Source: Croceimicrobium sp965279135
GTDB taxonomy: Bacteria > Bacteroidota > Bacteroidia > Flavobacteriales > Schleiferiaceae
Direction: 5' to 3'
Assembly: GCA_965279135.1 (NCBI GenBank)
Contig: OZ257133.1
Coordinates: forward strand, 3,365,553 to 3,429,552
Length of the DNA: 64,000 bases
Positions 28,301-35,499 of this stretch are shown one piece after another. Positions within the stretch are counted from its first letter, which is position 1. Each line of letters opens with the position of its first letter. Made by a program: the position numbers and the translations under genes. Under the pieces are notes generated by a model. It had not been told where the DNA came from. It searched no databases and saw only the letters and a program-made list of their open reading frames with translations.

Positions 28301-28898
28301 CTTTGAGCAAAGGTTTTCGGGCCAGATTGGAGTAGTAGGGCTGGATGCTGGAATTTTGTTAAGCACCAATTACTTCTATCATGGCAAAGGCAATAAGTTC
28401 AACCAACAAGTAGGAGGACTTACTCTTAGCTCTAGAATCGGGAATGCTCCTATTGTCGCAACTTATGAGAATGATGGCTATCCTTTTGTTAAAGAAGGTT
28501 TCTTTACACCTTTATCCGTTCTGGCGGATCAGGGTGACCGCTATCGCACCGCGGCCGCTTCTTTGAAGATTGATCATTTTGGAATAGGCTTCAACTTGTT
28601 TACCGGCGACCCTGGGCATGATGAGGAATCAAGGAAAGCTAATGTGTTAACCGATAATAAGGAGATGTATCCCTATGGCTACTATGGCGGGGCGGCCGAT
28701 GATTTTCGCTTAGGTGCAGTTTATATGATGGTAGGAAATGCCAGGTTGGGAACTGATTCGGAGAGACATCGCCATGCTATTCAGAACAAATTCGCCCATT
28801 CACCAGGATTTGGAAGGCAACAACCTTGGTTCAAGGTTATGAATGATAATGTAACTCCTTATCTTCAGTACCGTAATAATCCTTTCACTTTATGGTAA
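22377..28898 (+). CDS. SpvB/VCBS/RHS polymorphic toxin, probable C-terminal toxin-23 domain
   Basis: A 2173-residue secreted giant. A signal peptide (LLALSIFSTSLFAQ) is followed by an SpvB-like N-terminal domain from about residue 95 (PIKCPAGINDLSPQISLDYS, GLLGEGW). VCBS/FG-GAP repeats with DxNGDG calcium-loop motifs cover about 410-820, and many YD repeats cover about 980-1680. The RHS core has YDPWGNRRDP near 1736 and GRIYDPSIGRFYSPDP near 1784, ending in NPLRYTDPSGE. The core marks the end of the conserved shell. The variable tail has a Gly-rich hydrophobic stretch and ends SERHRHAIQNKFAHSPGF ... NNPFTLW, a pattern I associate with bacterial toxin 23 (Ntox23). Its mode of action is unknown. 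The ATG at 22377 is preferred over TTG 22371. Confidence 0.85.
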   Translation: MKTFTYLLALSIFSTSLFAQSYVEIENEVVFAPSTTTASKAIRVRPTSTILANSGNSSRLHIDPSHSDPGMLLPWSAVYESYSNFDFDTEVISTDNTVGSLEGGFDVSPLGAAIYQVPIKCPAGINDLSPQISLDYSSDQGRGLLGEGWTLSGYSSISRVGTNHALDGQYFSPNKYVDPVDFDEHDRFAIDGVRLIKSSGTFSANMPYYELDAEYRTIMESWREIVSVGQITTNSPESFEVTTKDGRILRYGQNANSRLMLGNEVFSWYLTEEEDQFGNIIRYEYINDATNNNIRISKISYAYDRVENQFNAEIVFDYARRKDELNYYQSGYNVNLDYLLSGIRIYQFGGLTMQYKLDYLFDQTSKLYKIGLANSKGEEINSTLFKWPECPSITDAMQSTSFNTVGGMDDELIPVDINGDGYTDFVSYDHIVEDAGDCWEFLTKYTHHRHKYVVRAYINRLPAQSGFQKITVKPTFISHRRLQTGHCQYDYHGAFGLQIADFNGDGKKEILIQRYNGNHVFEIFEFDESSSSFNLVDNKVHVMNAQVHSGYVIPALTTGDVNGDGLADVVYDYFGSNGSGNIWHAYFGQSPSSSYIDLTSSPLAFTIDPTIGTFELVDFDNNGADEIFYLRGNGSYKLYTLNYTPTLGRHFVLSKTGSLTNFDSHHYGDLNGDGFLDLILYNATGYNGVVKSYLFDGQDLVSDPNYDFTFTISFWKDRLLVADLQGDGYSDLAMVSYGNGRSSANGGVIFSGDVQFLVSDPESNSFQLAPLLSNQITFDIHYEDYYDNASVADVNGDGVAELFFNRKHSSDQTLALYSEPTFNRFNKIRDGFGNYTFISFKRLNELDNYSITNNNNIYPVFPISPPSSVVDYVVKPGNRQTSFDYEDLYFNIRERNSLGFGQITSLNHVTGIKTIMSSQRLGNYLAVLVPTYNEKKLHSSDLSLATTDKIHNMNVNQFSNGRFTYSLDLQSKTDIDYLQEIKIVESYTYDNYGNKEVVIANHYDESGTGSVLKRTITATNDFETRNSWVDNVLKSSTTLIEQAGQPSYTRSTHYYYNTDDHLSKVTSDQGTGYEVSVEFLNYDVYGHNLSELTSSAGLPNRNVTKTYTSDGLHLSSLSDGSGLLSRYEYDPERGFLSLSENHNGEETRFFYDDWGREFKVLYNDGVSTVSTINWSDPTQHPLGSKTNIHLVKSNGFESIEYQDSRQREMMLKTKGLNGVFMEARTEYNSKWQVFRRSSPIEEGSTPNWTVYTYDDLGRISTEVGDGVNLTYSYQNRTTTLVDNLSGRTSTKENDIFGNLINATDPGGAVSFNYDSRNNLISTTSLSATTNFQYDLHNNRTQIDDPDAGMVQSIYNAYGELETRSDANGKQANLSYDASGRLTQETCNNYTIDISYDPVNKKGSIKDMQMTSGSDVVTYDYTYSAEGNLSSKSVEINGEIWTTNYSYNSLNYLVEKDYPSTLKTQNIYDSNNDLLEVKADIGGVLVSVWTRGSVDEKGRVTDFDLGNGITETLEFNSELGTIDEWQVPGIIDYSYTWDLNTGNLTQKTDNRTGQYEEYTYDPLNRLKDWTTGGLSTLHFVMEYASNGNIREKSDMGNYSYNLPQPHAVDAIETFGTVGTLTQSEDYTDFNKVELIREGLYEAKYTYGPDKQRVKLVVMEEEEPKYQRVYIDGDYQEELDEQTGSLKSYSFIFVQSRPVAVWIEEDGEGQLYYLHCDYQGSIYAISDEFGSVVEYLNYDPWGNRRDPSDWTRNVINGWSPNPNMLLFRGYTFHEHLDEFGIINMNGRIYDPSIGRFYSPDPFVQSPGNTQSYNRFAYAFNNPLRYTDPSGEVIVAKAIWIGAIYGAIAGGTYYAVNTMVNNEDWSWAKFGTSVLGGAISGAFTGMVSHTAVVTSITRTNIANAIAQGMLGAFPFPSVSIPLGGDWSLNLGLGVSTGKASGVGLNTSASYNSEDNPFKFAVGYGFTVYGTAPGSGASTFEQRFSGQIGVVGLDAGILLSTNYFYHGKGNKFNQQVGGLTLSSRIGNAPIVATYENDGYPFVKEGFFTPLSVLADQGDRYRTAAASLKIDHFGIGFNLFTGDPGHDEESRKANVLTDNKEMYPYGYYGGAADDFRLGAVYMMVGNARLGTDSERHRHAIQNKFAHSPGFGRQQPWFKVMNDNVTPYLQYRNNPFTLW

Positions 28899-29437
28899 GA
28901 AAGAGCCTTTTCTTTCTATTTGCATGCCTGATTATAGCCTGTGATAATTATCAGATTTTTAAGGCAGACTGGTATTACCTCGATCCGGATTCTAACAAAG
29001 GCCTGAGGTCACAAAGAGAGTATAAGTCTTATAGCAACCCAGATTTAAACCCCGATTGTTTGGTACCATATGCGGCTTATGTTAACACCTACAAAAGCAA
29101 TTCTCAAAGTAAATGGCGGGTTGATCAGAAGAATTTTGGAGTAAAGGTGTTTTATCCCGGTAGCGTCATGGCCGCCTGGTTGGTCGATTCTGGTTTTAAT
29201 CGAGAGGATTTTAAGATGATTGAGGCCTTTCAGGGCTACTACAAAGGAGATTGCTCAAAGATGAAAGTTTATGAATACAGCATCATTAATGCCGGACAGT
29301 TTTATCGTTATAAACTGAGCGAAGTTTCCGATTCGGGTTTTGTACTCAATTTTGACCGTGGGATAAAGTACCATTACGAGAGGGTGGACTCTATTCCCAG
29401 GGAATGGTTTGAGGCGCAGATTCCGGATTGGCAATAA
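28892..29437 (+). CDS. Candidate immunity lipoprotein overlapping the RHS toxin gene
   Basis: The ATG lies inside the last codons of the toxin gene (shared sequence ATGGTAA), so translation is probably coupled. The 181-residue protein has a lipoprotein signal ending LIIAC with Cys17 as the lipidated residue, so it should sit in the periplasm or outer membrane. The mature part (DWYYLDPDSNKGLRSQ, EAFQGYYKGDCSKMKVYEY) matches no family I know. A small gene directly after a variable RHS toxin tail is the classical place for an immunity gene, and this is the basis for the call. A terminator that serves the opposite strand follows immediately. Confidence 0.6.
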   Translation: MVRKSLFFLFACLIIACDNYQIFKADWYYLDPDSNKGLRSQREYKSYSNPDLNPDCLVPYAAYVNTYKSNSQSKWRVDQKNFGVKVFYPGSVMAAWLVDSGFNREDFKMIEAFQGYYKGDCSKMKVYEYSIINAGQFYRYKLSEVSDSGFVLNFDRGIKYHYERVDSIPREWFEAQIPDWQ

Positions 29438-29470
29438 AAAAACCCCGTCTTCAAACTTTTGAAAACGGGG
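29436..29470 (-). terminator. Rho-independent terminator after sucB
   Basis: On the minus strand CCCCGT-TTCAAA pairs with TTTGAA-ACGGGG (one mismatch/bulge, tight loop), and a run of seven T residues follows. It lies 26 bases after the sucB stop. The stem could also act on the plus-strand toxin operon, whose last gene ends here, but no T-run is present in that direction. Confidence 0.85.
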
Positions 29471-29495
29471 CGGCTAAATCAATATAGATCTAAAA

Positions 29496-30716
29496 CTAAA
29501 GCTCTAGAGCTTGTTTTGGATTGTTATTCATTAAAAGCTCGGTAGGGTTCTCCAAGGCTTCTTTAATTGCTACCAGGAAGCCTACAGATTCACGACCGTC
29601 AATAATACGATGGTCATAACTGAGAGCTACATACATCACAGGGCGAATGACCACCTGACCATTCTCAGCCACCGGACGCTCAACAATATTGTGCATACCC
29701 AGGATAGCGCTTTGGGGAGGATTGATGATTGGTGTAGATAGCATCGATCCAAATACCCCACCATTGGTGATGGTGAAAGTTCCTCCGGTCATTTCATCAA
29801 CCGTAATTTGACCATCGCGAACTCTTGTCGCTAAGCGCTTAATTTCTTTTTCAACTCCGGCAAAACTCATTAACTCGGCATTGCGTAATACCGGAACCAT
29901 TAATCCTTTGGGTCCACTTACTGCAATACTGATATCGGCATAATCGAAACTGATCATGTTGTCGCCATCTATCATACTGTTCACTTGAGGAAATTCCTTC
30001 AATGCTCTGGAAACGGCTAGGGTGAAGAAGCTCATGAATCCTAAACTAACACCGTGCTTTTCCTTAAAGGTTTCCTTGTAATCCTTACGCAAATCGAAAA
30101 TGGGCTGCATGTTCACCTCATTAAAGGTGGTCAACATAGCAGTTTCATTTTTTACGCTTACAAGGCGTTTCGCCAGTTTACGACGCAGACTGCTCATACG
30201 AGTAGTATTGCTAGGACGAGGAGCATTTCCTGGAGTACCCATGCTTACCTCCGCCTTAAGCGCATCTTCTTTGGTAATGCGTCCATCACGACCAGTTCCA
30301 TTGACCTGGCTGGCATCTATTCCTTTTTCGTCTAAAATCTTCCGGGCAGCAGGAGAAGCAGTTCCACTAGCATAGGTTTGCGGTGCTTCCTGTTTAGGTG
30401 CTGGAGCAGCGGCAGCAGGAGCCTCTTCTTTCGCTTCGGTCTTTTCTTCCTTGGGTGCTGCGCCGCCTTCAGGCGCGGCCGCCTCGGTGTCGATGCTGGC
30501 GATAACCTGGCCAACTTCAACTTCTTGTCCTTCTTCTGCAATTAGGGTGATCACACCACTTTCTTCCGCTGGTAAAGCCAAGGTGGCTTTATCGGAGTCT
30601 ATCTCAGCTATTTCCTGGTCCTTTTCAACATAATCACCATCGGCAACGAGCCAACTGGCAATTTCTACTTCGGAAATCGACTCTCCGGGTGAAGGAACTT
30701 TAACTTCTACACTCAT
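29496..30716 (-). CDS. sucB: 2-oxoglutarate dehydrogenase E2, dihydrolipoyl succinyltransferase
   Basis: The 406-residue enzyme transfers the succinyl group to CoA in the 2-oxoglutarate dehydrogenase complex of the TCA cycle. An N-terminal lipoyl domain carries the lipoylated Lys43 in EIDSDKATLALPAEE. An Ala/Pro/Glu-rich linker and the peripheral-subunit-binding domain (SPAARKILDEKGIDASQVNG) follow, then the catalytic domain with DHRIIDG (His369, Asp373). It starts 15 bases after the sucA stop, so the two genes form one transcript. Confidence 0.95.
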   Translation of the reverse strand: MSVEVKVPSPGESISEVEIASWLVADGDYVEKDQEIAEIDSDKATLALPAEESGVITLIAEEGQEVEVGQVIASIDTEAAAPEGGAAPKEEKTEAKEEAPAAAAPAPKQEAPQTYASGTASPAARKILDEKGIDASQVNGTGRDGRITKEDALKAEVSMGTPGNAPRPSNTTRMSSLRRKLAKRLVSVKNETAMLTTFNEVNMQPIFDLRKDYKETFKEKHGVSLGFMSFFTLAVSRALKEFPQVNSMIDGDNMISFDYADISIAVSGPKGLMVPVLRNAELMSFAGVEKEIKRLATRVRDGQITVDEMTGGTFTITNGGVFGSMLSTPIINPPQSAILGMHNIVERPVAENGQVVIRPVMYVALSYDHRIIDGRESVGFLVAIKEALENPTELLMNNNPKQALEL

Positions 30717-30731
30717 GGTAAAATTGAATAT

Positions 30732-33485
30732 CTAGGTGTTGAATATTTCTTGAATCAAGGTACTTTGTTTGCTAGCTGCCAATTTCGAAGATCCTGCAGC
30801 GGTACTTGCACTAGCTGGTATAGCGAATACTTTGTTCACTTTGACAGGGAAGTGAATTTGTATATACCAGGACGCGCCCATATTCATGGGTTCTTCCTGT
30901 GCCCAATAAATTTCATCCGCATTGGGATATTGAGCGATTAAATTGTTGATCTGATCTTCTGCCAAAGGATACAATTGCTCCATACGAATGAAGGCGCGAT
31001 CCTCAGGCATCTCTTCATCGCGGACTTTATCCAAATCATAATAGAGCTTACCGCTCATGAAGAACAGTTTCTTCACTTTGGAACGATCACTAATTCTTGG
31101 ATCATCAAGGATTTCCTGGAATTTACCATTGGCTAGGTCTTCTAAAGGCGATTGAACCTTTGGATGACGTAACAAGCTCTTTGGAGTCATAATTACTAGC
31201 GGCTTACGGAAATCCCGAAGCATCTGACGACGTAAAAGGTGGTAGAAATTAGCAGGAGTGGTAACATTTACAATCTGCATGTTATTTTGTGCACACTGCT
31301 GCAGCCAACGCTCCAATCGAGCGCTACTATGCTCTGCCCCCTGACCTTCATAACCGTGCGGTAGATAGAGTACCAATCCATTCTGAACTTTCCATTTATC
31401 CTCGGCCGCACTTAAGAATTGGTCTACAATAATTTGGGCACCATTAAAGAAGTCGCCAAACTGCGCTTCCCAAACCACCAGGGTTTCGGGCGAGCTCATG
31501 GCATATCCATAGTCAAAGCCCATAACTCCATACTCTGAAAGCAAAGAATTGTAAATGGCAAAGCGCCCTTCGCGGCCCATAATGTTATTCAGCAACAGGT
31601 GTTCCTCCTCAGAGTCTTCAACCTTAATCACCGCGTGCCGGTGGGAGAATGTTCCCCTTTCAGAATCTTCACCACTGATACGCACATTGTAGCCATCAAC
31701 GATCAATGTTCCATAGGCCAGAAGTTCGGCCATACCCCAATCAAGGCTATTGCGTTCATCTACCATCTTCCAACGCTCTTCCATCAAGCGTTTGATTTTC
31801 ACGAAGAACTTTTTCCCTTCTGGCAGGGTGGTAATGGTGCGAGCGATCTCTTTTAGGCGATCAATATCAAAGGAGGTATCAATCGATTCTACAAAATCTT
31901 TAGGCTCAGCGGTACGAAATCCATCCCATTCATCTTGCATGAATTGAGTGATGGTATTCTTTTCAATCTTTTTCGATTCATCAAAGCGCATTTCCAGCAC
32001 TTCTTTGAATTCGTTTTCCAATTCTTTCAGAAAGGCTTTATCAATAACTCCCTGCTCTTGCAATTTTTGAGCATAAATCTCTTTAGGATTAGGGTGTTTA
32101 TTGATTGCTTTATAGAGAACCGGTTGGGTGAATCGTGGTTCATCACCCTCATTGTGCCCATATTTTCGGTAACAAAGTAGATCGATGAAAATATCGCGAT
32201 TGTATCGCTGACGGTACTCCATAGCAAACAGGGTTGCATGAATTACTGCTTCTACATCATCACCATTTACATGGAGTACCGGTGCTTGTACCGTTTTGGC
32301 AATATCAGTACAGTATATACTGGATCGGGCATCCAGATAGTTAGTTGTAAACCCTACCTGATTATTGATAACGATGTGTACCGTTCCTCCGGTATGGTAG
32401 CCATCCAGAGTTTCCATTTGCAGTACCTCGTAGACGATTCCCTGGGCCGCAACTGCAGCATCCCCATGGATGAGGATAGGCATTACCTTAGACTTATCCT
32501 TATCGTGAACAGTATTGATTTTCGCTCTGGCAATACCGGTAACTACAGCGTCTACCGCTTCTAGATGGGAAGGGTTAGGCGAAAGGTTCAATTTGATGGT
32601 TTTACCATTATCCAATTGTTGGGTACTGGTATATCCAAGATGGTATTTTACATCGCCATCAAATTCATCATCTACGAACTCTTTACCTTCAAATTCTGAG
32701 AAAATATCACGTTGGGTCTTTCCAAAAATGTTGGATAAAACATTCAGGCGTCCGCGATGCGCCATGCCCATTACGAATTCTTCAACACCTAAATCCGCTG
32801 CACGTCTAATTCCAAACTCCAGGGCTGGAATAAGGCTCTCGGCCCCTTCAATAGAGAAGCGCTTTTGTCCTACGAATTTGCGGTTAATGAAGTTTTCAAA
32901 GGCTACTGCTTCATTCAATTTGTGAATGATCAGTTTTTTCTCTTCCGGACTGTAATCCGGATAGTTGTTATTCGGATTAATAGCAGTCTGAATCCATTTG
33001 ATCCGCTCAGGATCTCCGAGATACATGTACTCTATACCGATACTGCGACAATAAACTTCTTCCAGTCGCTGGATAATATCGCGTAAGCTCTTACTCTCCT
33101 TAAAACCAATCTCCTTGGCTGCTTGAAAAGGAAGATCCAGGTCAGCATCGTTTAAACCAAAATTTTCTTTGGCTAAGGTGGGTTCATATTTTCTTCGGGT
33201 ACGTACCGGATTGGTAGCGGTAAACAGATGTCCGCGGGTACGATATCCATCAATTAGATTTAATACCTGGAATTCCTTACGGATTTCTTCAACGATTTCC
33301 GCATGGTTTAAGTTGAGGGCGAAGTTTGAAGCATCGCCATCACCATATTCTTCAATGGCAAAATCATATCCCTGAAAAAAAGCTCTCCAACTAGGCTCGA
33401 TGCTGTCGGGACTTTTCAGGTAAAGCTCATAAAGGTCGTCTATAAATGTACTGTGTACTCCTCCGAGAAAGGAAAATCTGTCCAT
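30732..33485 (-). CDS. sucA: 2-oxoglutarate dehydrogenase E1, thiamine-diphosphate dependent
   Basis: A 917-residue decarboxylase that converts 2-oxoglutarate and transfers the succinyl group to the lipoyl arm of SucB. It has the E1 N-terminal docking segment (FIDDLYELYLKSPDSIEPSW), then GMAHRGRLNVLSNIFGK, ILIHGDAAVAAQGIVYE, LCYRKYGHNEGDEPRFTQP and, in the C-terminal half, LPHGYEGQGAEHSSARLERW. Length and motif order match the family throughout. It is the first gene of the sucAB pair and is divergent from a beta-barrel gene at 33603. Confidence 0.96.
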   Translation of the reverse strand: MDRFSFLGGVHSTFIDDLYELYLKSPDSIEPSWRAFFQGYDFAIEEYGDGDASNFALNLNHAEIVEEIRKEFQVLNLIDGYRTRGHLFTATNPVRTRRKYEPTLAKENFGLNDADLDLPFQAAKEIGFKESKSLRDIIQRLEEVYCRSIGIEYMYLGDPERIKWIQTAINPNNNYPDYSPEEKKLIIHKLNEAVAFENFINRKFVGQKRFSIEGAESLIPALEFGIRRAADLGVEEFVMGMAHRGRLNVLSNIFGKTQRDIFSEFEGKEFVDDEFDGDVKYHLGYTSTQQLDNGKTIKLNLSPNPSHLEAVDAVVTGIARAKINTVHDKDKSKVMPILIHGDAAVAAQGIVYEVLQMETLDGYHTGGTVHIVINNQVGFTTNYLDARSSIYCTDIAKTVQAPVLHVNGDDVEAVIHATLFAMEYRQRYNRDIFIDLLCYRKYGHNEGDEPRFTQPVLYKAINKHPNPKEIYAQKLQEQGVIDKAFLKELENEFKEVLEMRFDESKKIEKNTITQFMQDEWDGFRTAEPKDFVESIDTSFDIDRLKEIARTITTLPEGKKFFVKIKRLMEERWKMVDERNSLDWGMAELLAYGTLIVDGYNVRISGEDSERGTFSHRHAVIKVEDSEEEHLLLNNIMGREGRFAIYNSLLSEYGVMGFDYGYAMSSPETLVVWEAQFGDFFNGAQIIVDQFLSAAEDKWKVQNGLVLYLPHGYEGQGAEHSSARLERWLQQCAQNNMQIVNVTTPANFYHLLRRQMLRDFRKPLVIMTPKSLLRHPKVQSPLEDLANGKFQEILDDPRISDRSKVKKLFFMSGKLYYDLDKVRDEEMPEDRAFIRMEQLYPLAEDQINNLIAQYPNADEIYWAQEEPMNMGASWYIQIHFPVKVNKVFAIPASASTAAGSSKLAASKQSTLIQEIFNT

Positions 33486-33589
33486 GGTGGTCGCGTCGCG
33501 AAATTGGCTACAAAATTAGGATAAATATAATGCGTTAATTCTACAGCACGGTTTAAATATCAATTGTCTAAACATAAGCTGTTTGCCCT

Positions 33590-33597
33590 TATTTTTG
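33590..33597 (+). promoter_or_regulatory. Possible Bacteroidetes -7 promoter element
   Basis: TATTTTTG fits the TAnnTTTG -7 consensus of Bacteroidetes exactly. It lies six bases before the ATG at 33603, which would make the transcript nearly leaderless. A TTG about 23 bases upstream is the only -33 candidate, with loose spacing. Tentative. Confidence 0.3.
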
Positions 33598-33602
33598 TTT
33601 AC

Positions 33603-34238
33603 ATGAAAAAGCACTATCTCCTTCTACTCTGCATGGTCTTAATAGGTCATCTGGCCAGTGCCCAAAGTGATCGATTCCGAAAAAAGAATTCCAAGCCGAA
33701 AGAGGCTCCCCAGGAAGAAACACAAAGGGAGACTCCAAAGCCGCCACCTGCACCGGAGAACTTTTTTGATCGATTGGTCTATGGAGGTGGCGCTGGTCTA
33801 AGTTTTGGGAATAACACCAATATCTTCCTGGCCCCCCAGGTTGGCTATCAGATAAATGATAATTGGGTAGCCGGTGTGGGCTATATGTACAATTACGCCC
33901 GTTGGAATCAAATTCTAACTACTCAAGGTTGGGTCGAGGTTGATTTCGAGAACCAGATTCATGGTCCGAATATTTTCACCAATTACAATTTTCTGAACAC
34001 CCTTTTTGTTGGTACCCAATTAGAATTACTGAATAACGACCTTTATACCTATAACAATATCAATGGGGATTTTGATATTAGTAATACCTGGACGCCGGTC
34101 TTGTTTGTCCAGGGAGGTTTTTTTCAAAGAATCGGTAATAGTGGGGCTATGCAAATTGGCTTAAGGCTCAATTTATTGCATGATGAAAACTCGCCCTACG
34201 CAACTTCCTGGGCTCCGATTTTTCAGGTGTTTTTCTAA
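33603..34238 (+). CDS. Outer-membrane beta-barrel-like secreted protein
   Basis: The ATG at 33603 gives a good signal peptide (YLLLLCMVLIGHLASAQ); the TTG at 33564 would add 13 residues before it and is rejected. A charged, Pro/Glu/Lys-rich linker (residues about 22-55) is followed by alternating strands such as VYGGGAGLSFG, QVGYQINDNWVAGVGYMYNYA and a final FQVFF with terminal Phe, as in small porin-like barrels of Bacteroidetes. It overlaps the convergent gene at 34235 by four bases. No specific function can be assigned. Confidence 0.7.
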   Translation: MKKHYLLLLCMVLIGHLASAQSDRFRKKNSKPKEAPQEETQRETPKPPPAPENFFDRLVYGGGAGLSFGNNTNIFLAPQVGYQINDNWVAGVGYMYNYARWNQILTTQGWVEVDFENQIHGPNIFTNYNFLNTLFVGTQLELLNNDLYTYNNINGDFDISNTWTPVLFVQGGFFQRIGNSGAMQIGLRLNLLHDENSPYATSWAPIFQVFF

Positions 34239-34537
34239 AGCCGTCCGCTGTATTGCGCTCTGAATATCACCTTCTGAGCCTCACGTTCTAAAATAGCTAT
34301 TGTAAGAATATGAGGATTTTGCATAGCGCGCGGTTCAATATCTACTCGATAAAGGAGATTGGCTAGATCTAATTTCTCCAGATTTTGGATAAGCCAATTT
34401 TCAAGCCAGGAGGCTAGATTTTCTTCTGGGACATCTTTTAATTCAAGTTGCAGGTCTTTAGCTAATTGACTGCGGATTTCTTTTTTTAAAAAGATCTTTT
34501 GAGAGTAAAGATTCTGAAACTGCAGCCAGTAATTCAT
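34235..34537 (-). CDS. Hypothetical protein of 100 residues
   Basis: A small cytoplasmic protein, rich in Leu, Glu and Gln, starting MNYWLQFQNLYSQKIFLKKE and containing ENLASWLENWLIQNLEKLDL. No family is recognised. Its start overlaps the stop of the polyprenyl synthase gene by four bases, so it should be translated with it. Its stop overlaps the convergent barrel gene by four bases. The packing supports a real gene. It is the last gene of the five-gene minus-strand run. Confidence 0.6.
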   Translation of the reverse strand: MNYWLQFQNLYSQKIFLKKEIRSQLAKDLQLELKDVPEENLASWLENWLIQNLEKLDLANLLYRVDIEPRAMQNPHILTIAILEREAQKVIFRAQYSGRL

Positions 34538-35499
34538 CGATCTCTCTGGCTGAGCCAGGTCGCAAATTGAGCAAGCTCTTTTTTGATGGAATCCTCTTCT
34601 CCTTTTGAGTTTTCCAGGGAAGCTAGGGCATCTTTTAACAAACTATCACGCTTGGCTTCGGCTTTAGCTCGTGCTCCGCTTTGTTCCATTAAGTTACACC
34701 AGGCTTCCACTTTACTTACCTCATCAATGAATTGTGTATTTCGAAGCGTTTCAAAACTATCAGGGTCTAGTTCCTTAGTGTAAATCATCAATAAGGTTTT
34801 CTTATCCTGAATAATGTCTCCTCCCGGCTTTTTCCCCACTTTTTCAGGGTCTCCAAAGGCATCTAAAAGATCATCCTGCACCTGAAAAGACAAACCTGCG
34901 TTGATGCCGAAGTTGTACAAGGATTCAGCTGAATTGGTGTCCGCGCCTCCAACCAATGCACCTATTTTTAAAGCGGCCCCAAGAAGAACGGCGGTTTTTT
35001 GACGAATCATTTCCAGATATTCTTCTTCTAACACTTCGGTACGTGATTCGAAGTTCATATCGCGCTGTTGACCTTCACAGATTTCCAATGCGGTTTGCGA
35101 AAAGCAATCGAGAACCGGCGCCAAGATCTTCGCATCTACTTCAGCGATATATTGGTAGGCTTTTACCAGCATGGCATCCCCGGAGAGGATTGCGATATCC
35201 CGATTCCACTTTTTATGCACGGTTGCCTGGCCTCGACGAATATCCGCTTCGTCCATAATATCATCATGAACCAGCGAGAAGTTGTGAAAGACTTCAATGC
35301 CTAGGGCAGGCATTAGTGCCTTTTGCCCATCAGTTCCAAAGAGTTCGCATGCTGCGAGACTTAAAGCCGGTCGAAGGCGCTTTCCTCCTAAGGAAAGAAT
35401 GTAAGCCATCGGCTCGTAGAGCTCTGCGGGGTTCTTTTTAAAGTTTTGTTCAGAAAGAGTCTCTTCGATTAGAGCTACATATTGGGGAATTCTATTCAT
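34534..35499 (-). CDS. Polyprenyl diphosphate synthase (short/medium chain)
   Basis: The 321-residue enzyme condenses isopentenyl diphosphate onto allylic diphosphates for isoprenoid and quinone synthesis. It shows GGKRLRP at 38-44, the first Asp-rich motif DDIMD at 79-83 and the second DDLLD at 209-213, followed by GKKPGGDIIQDKKT. The first motif lacks the two-residue insertion of enterobacterial IspA, and Phe74 lies five residues before it, features that influence product length, so the chain length is left open. It begins directly after the rfbA stop, with no gap. Confidence 0.88.
   Translation of the reverse strand: MNRIPQYVALIEETLSEQNFKKNPAELYEPMAYILSLGGKRLRPALSLAACELFGTDGQKALMPALGIEVFHNFSLVHDDIMDEADIRRGQATVHKKWNRDIAILSGDAMLVKAYQYIAEVDAKILAPVLDCFSQTALEICEGQQRDMNFESRTEVLEEEYLEMIRQKTAVLLGAALKIGALVGGADTNSAESLYNFGINAGLSFQVQDDLLDAFGDPEKVGKKPGGDIIQDKKTLLMIYTKELDPDSFETLRNTQFIDEVSKVEAWCNLMEQSGARAKAEAKRDSLLKDALASLENSKGEEDSIKKELAQFATWLSQRDR

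Noticed and set aside
32515..32925. 136-residue open frame antisense to sucA
   Set aside because: It lies wholly inside a well-conserved sucA and has no motifs; its length is explained by the codon bias of the opposite strand.
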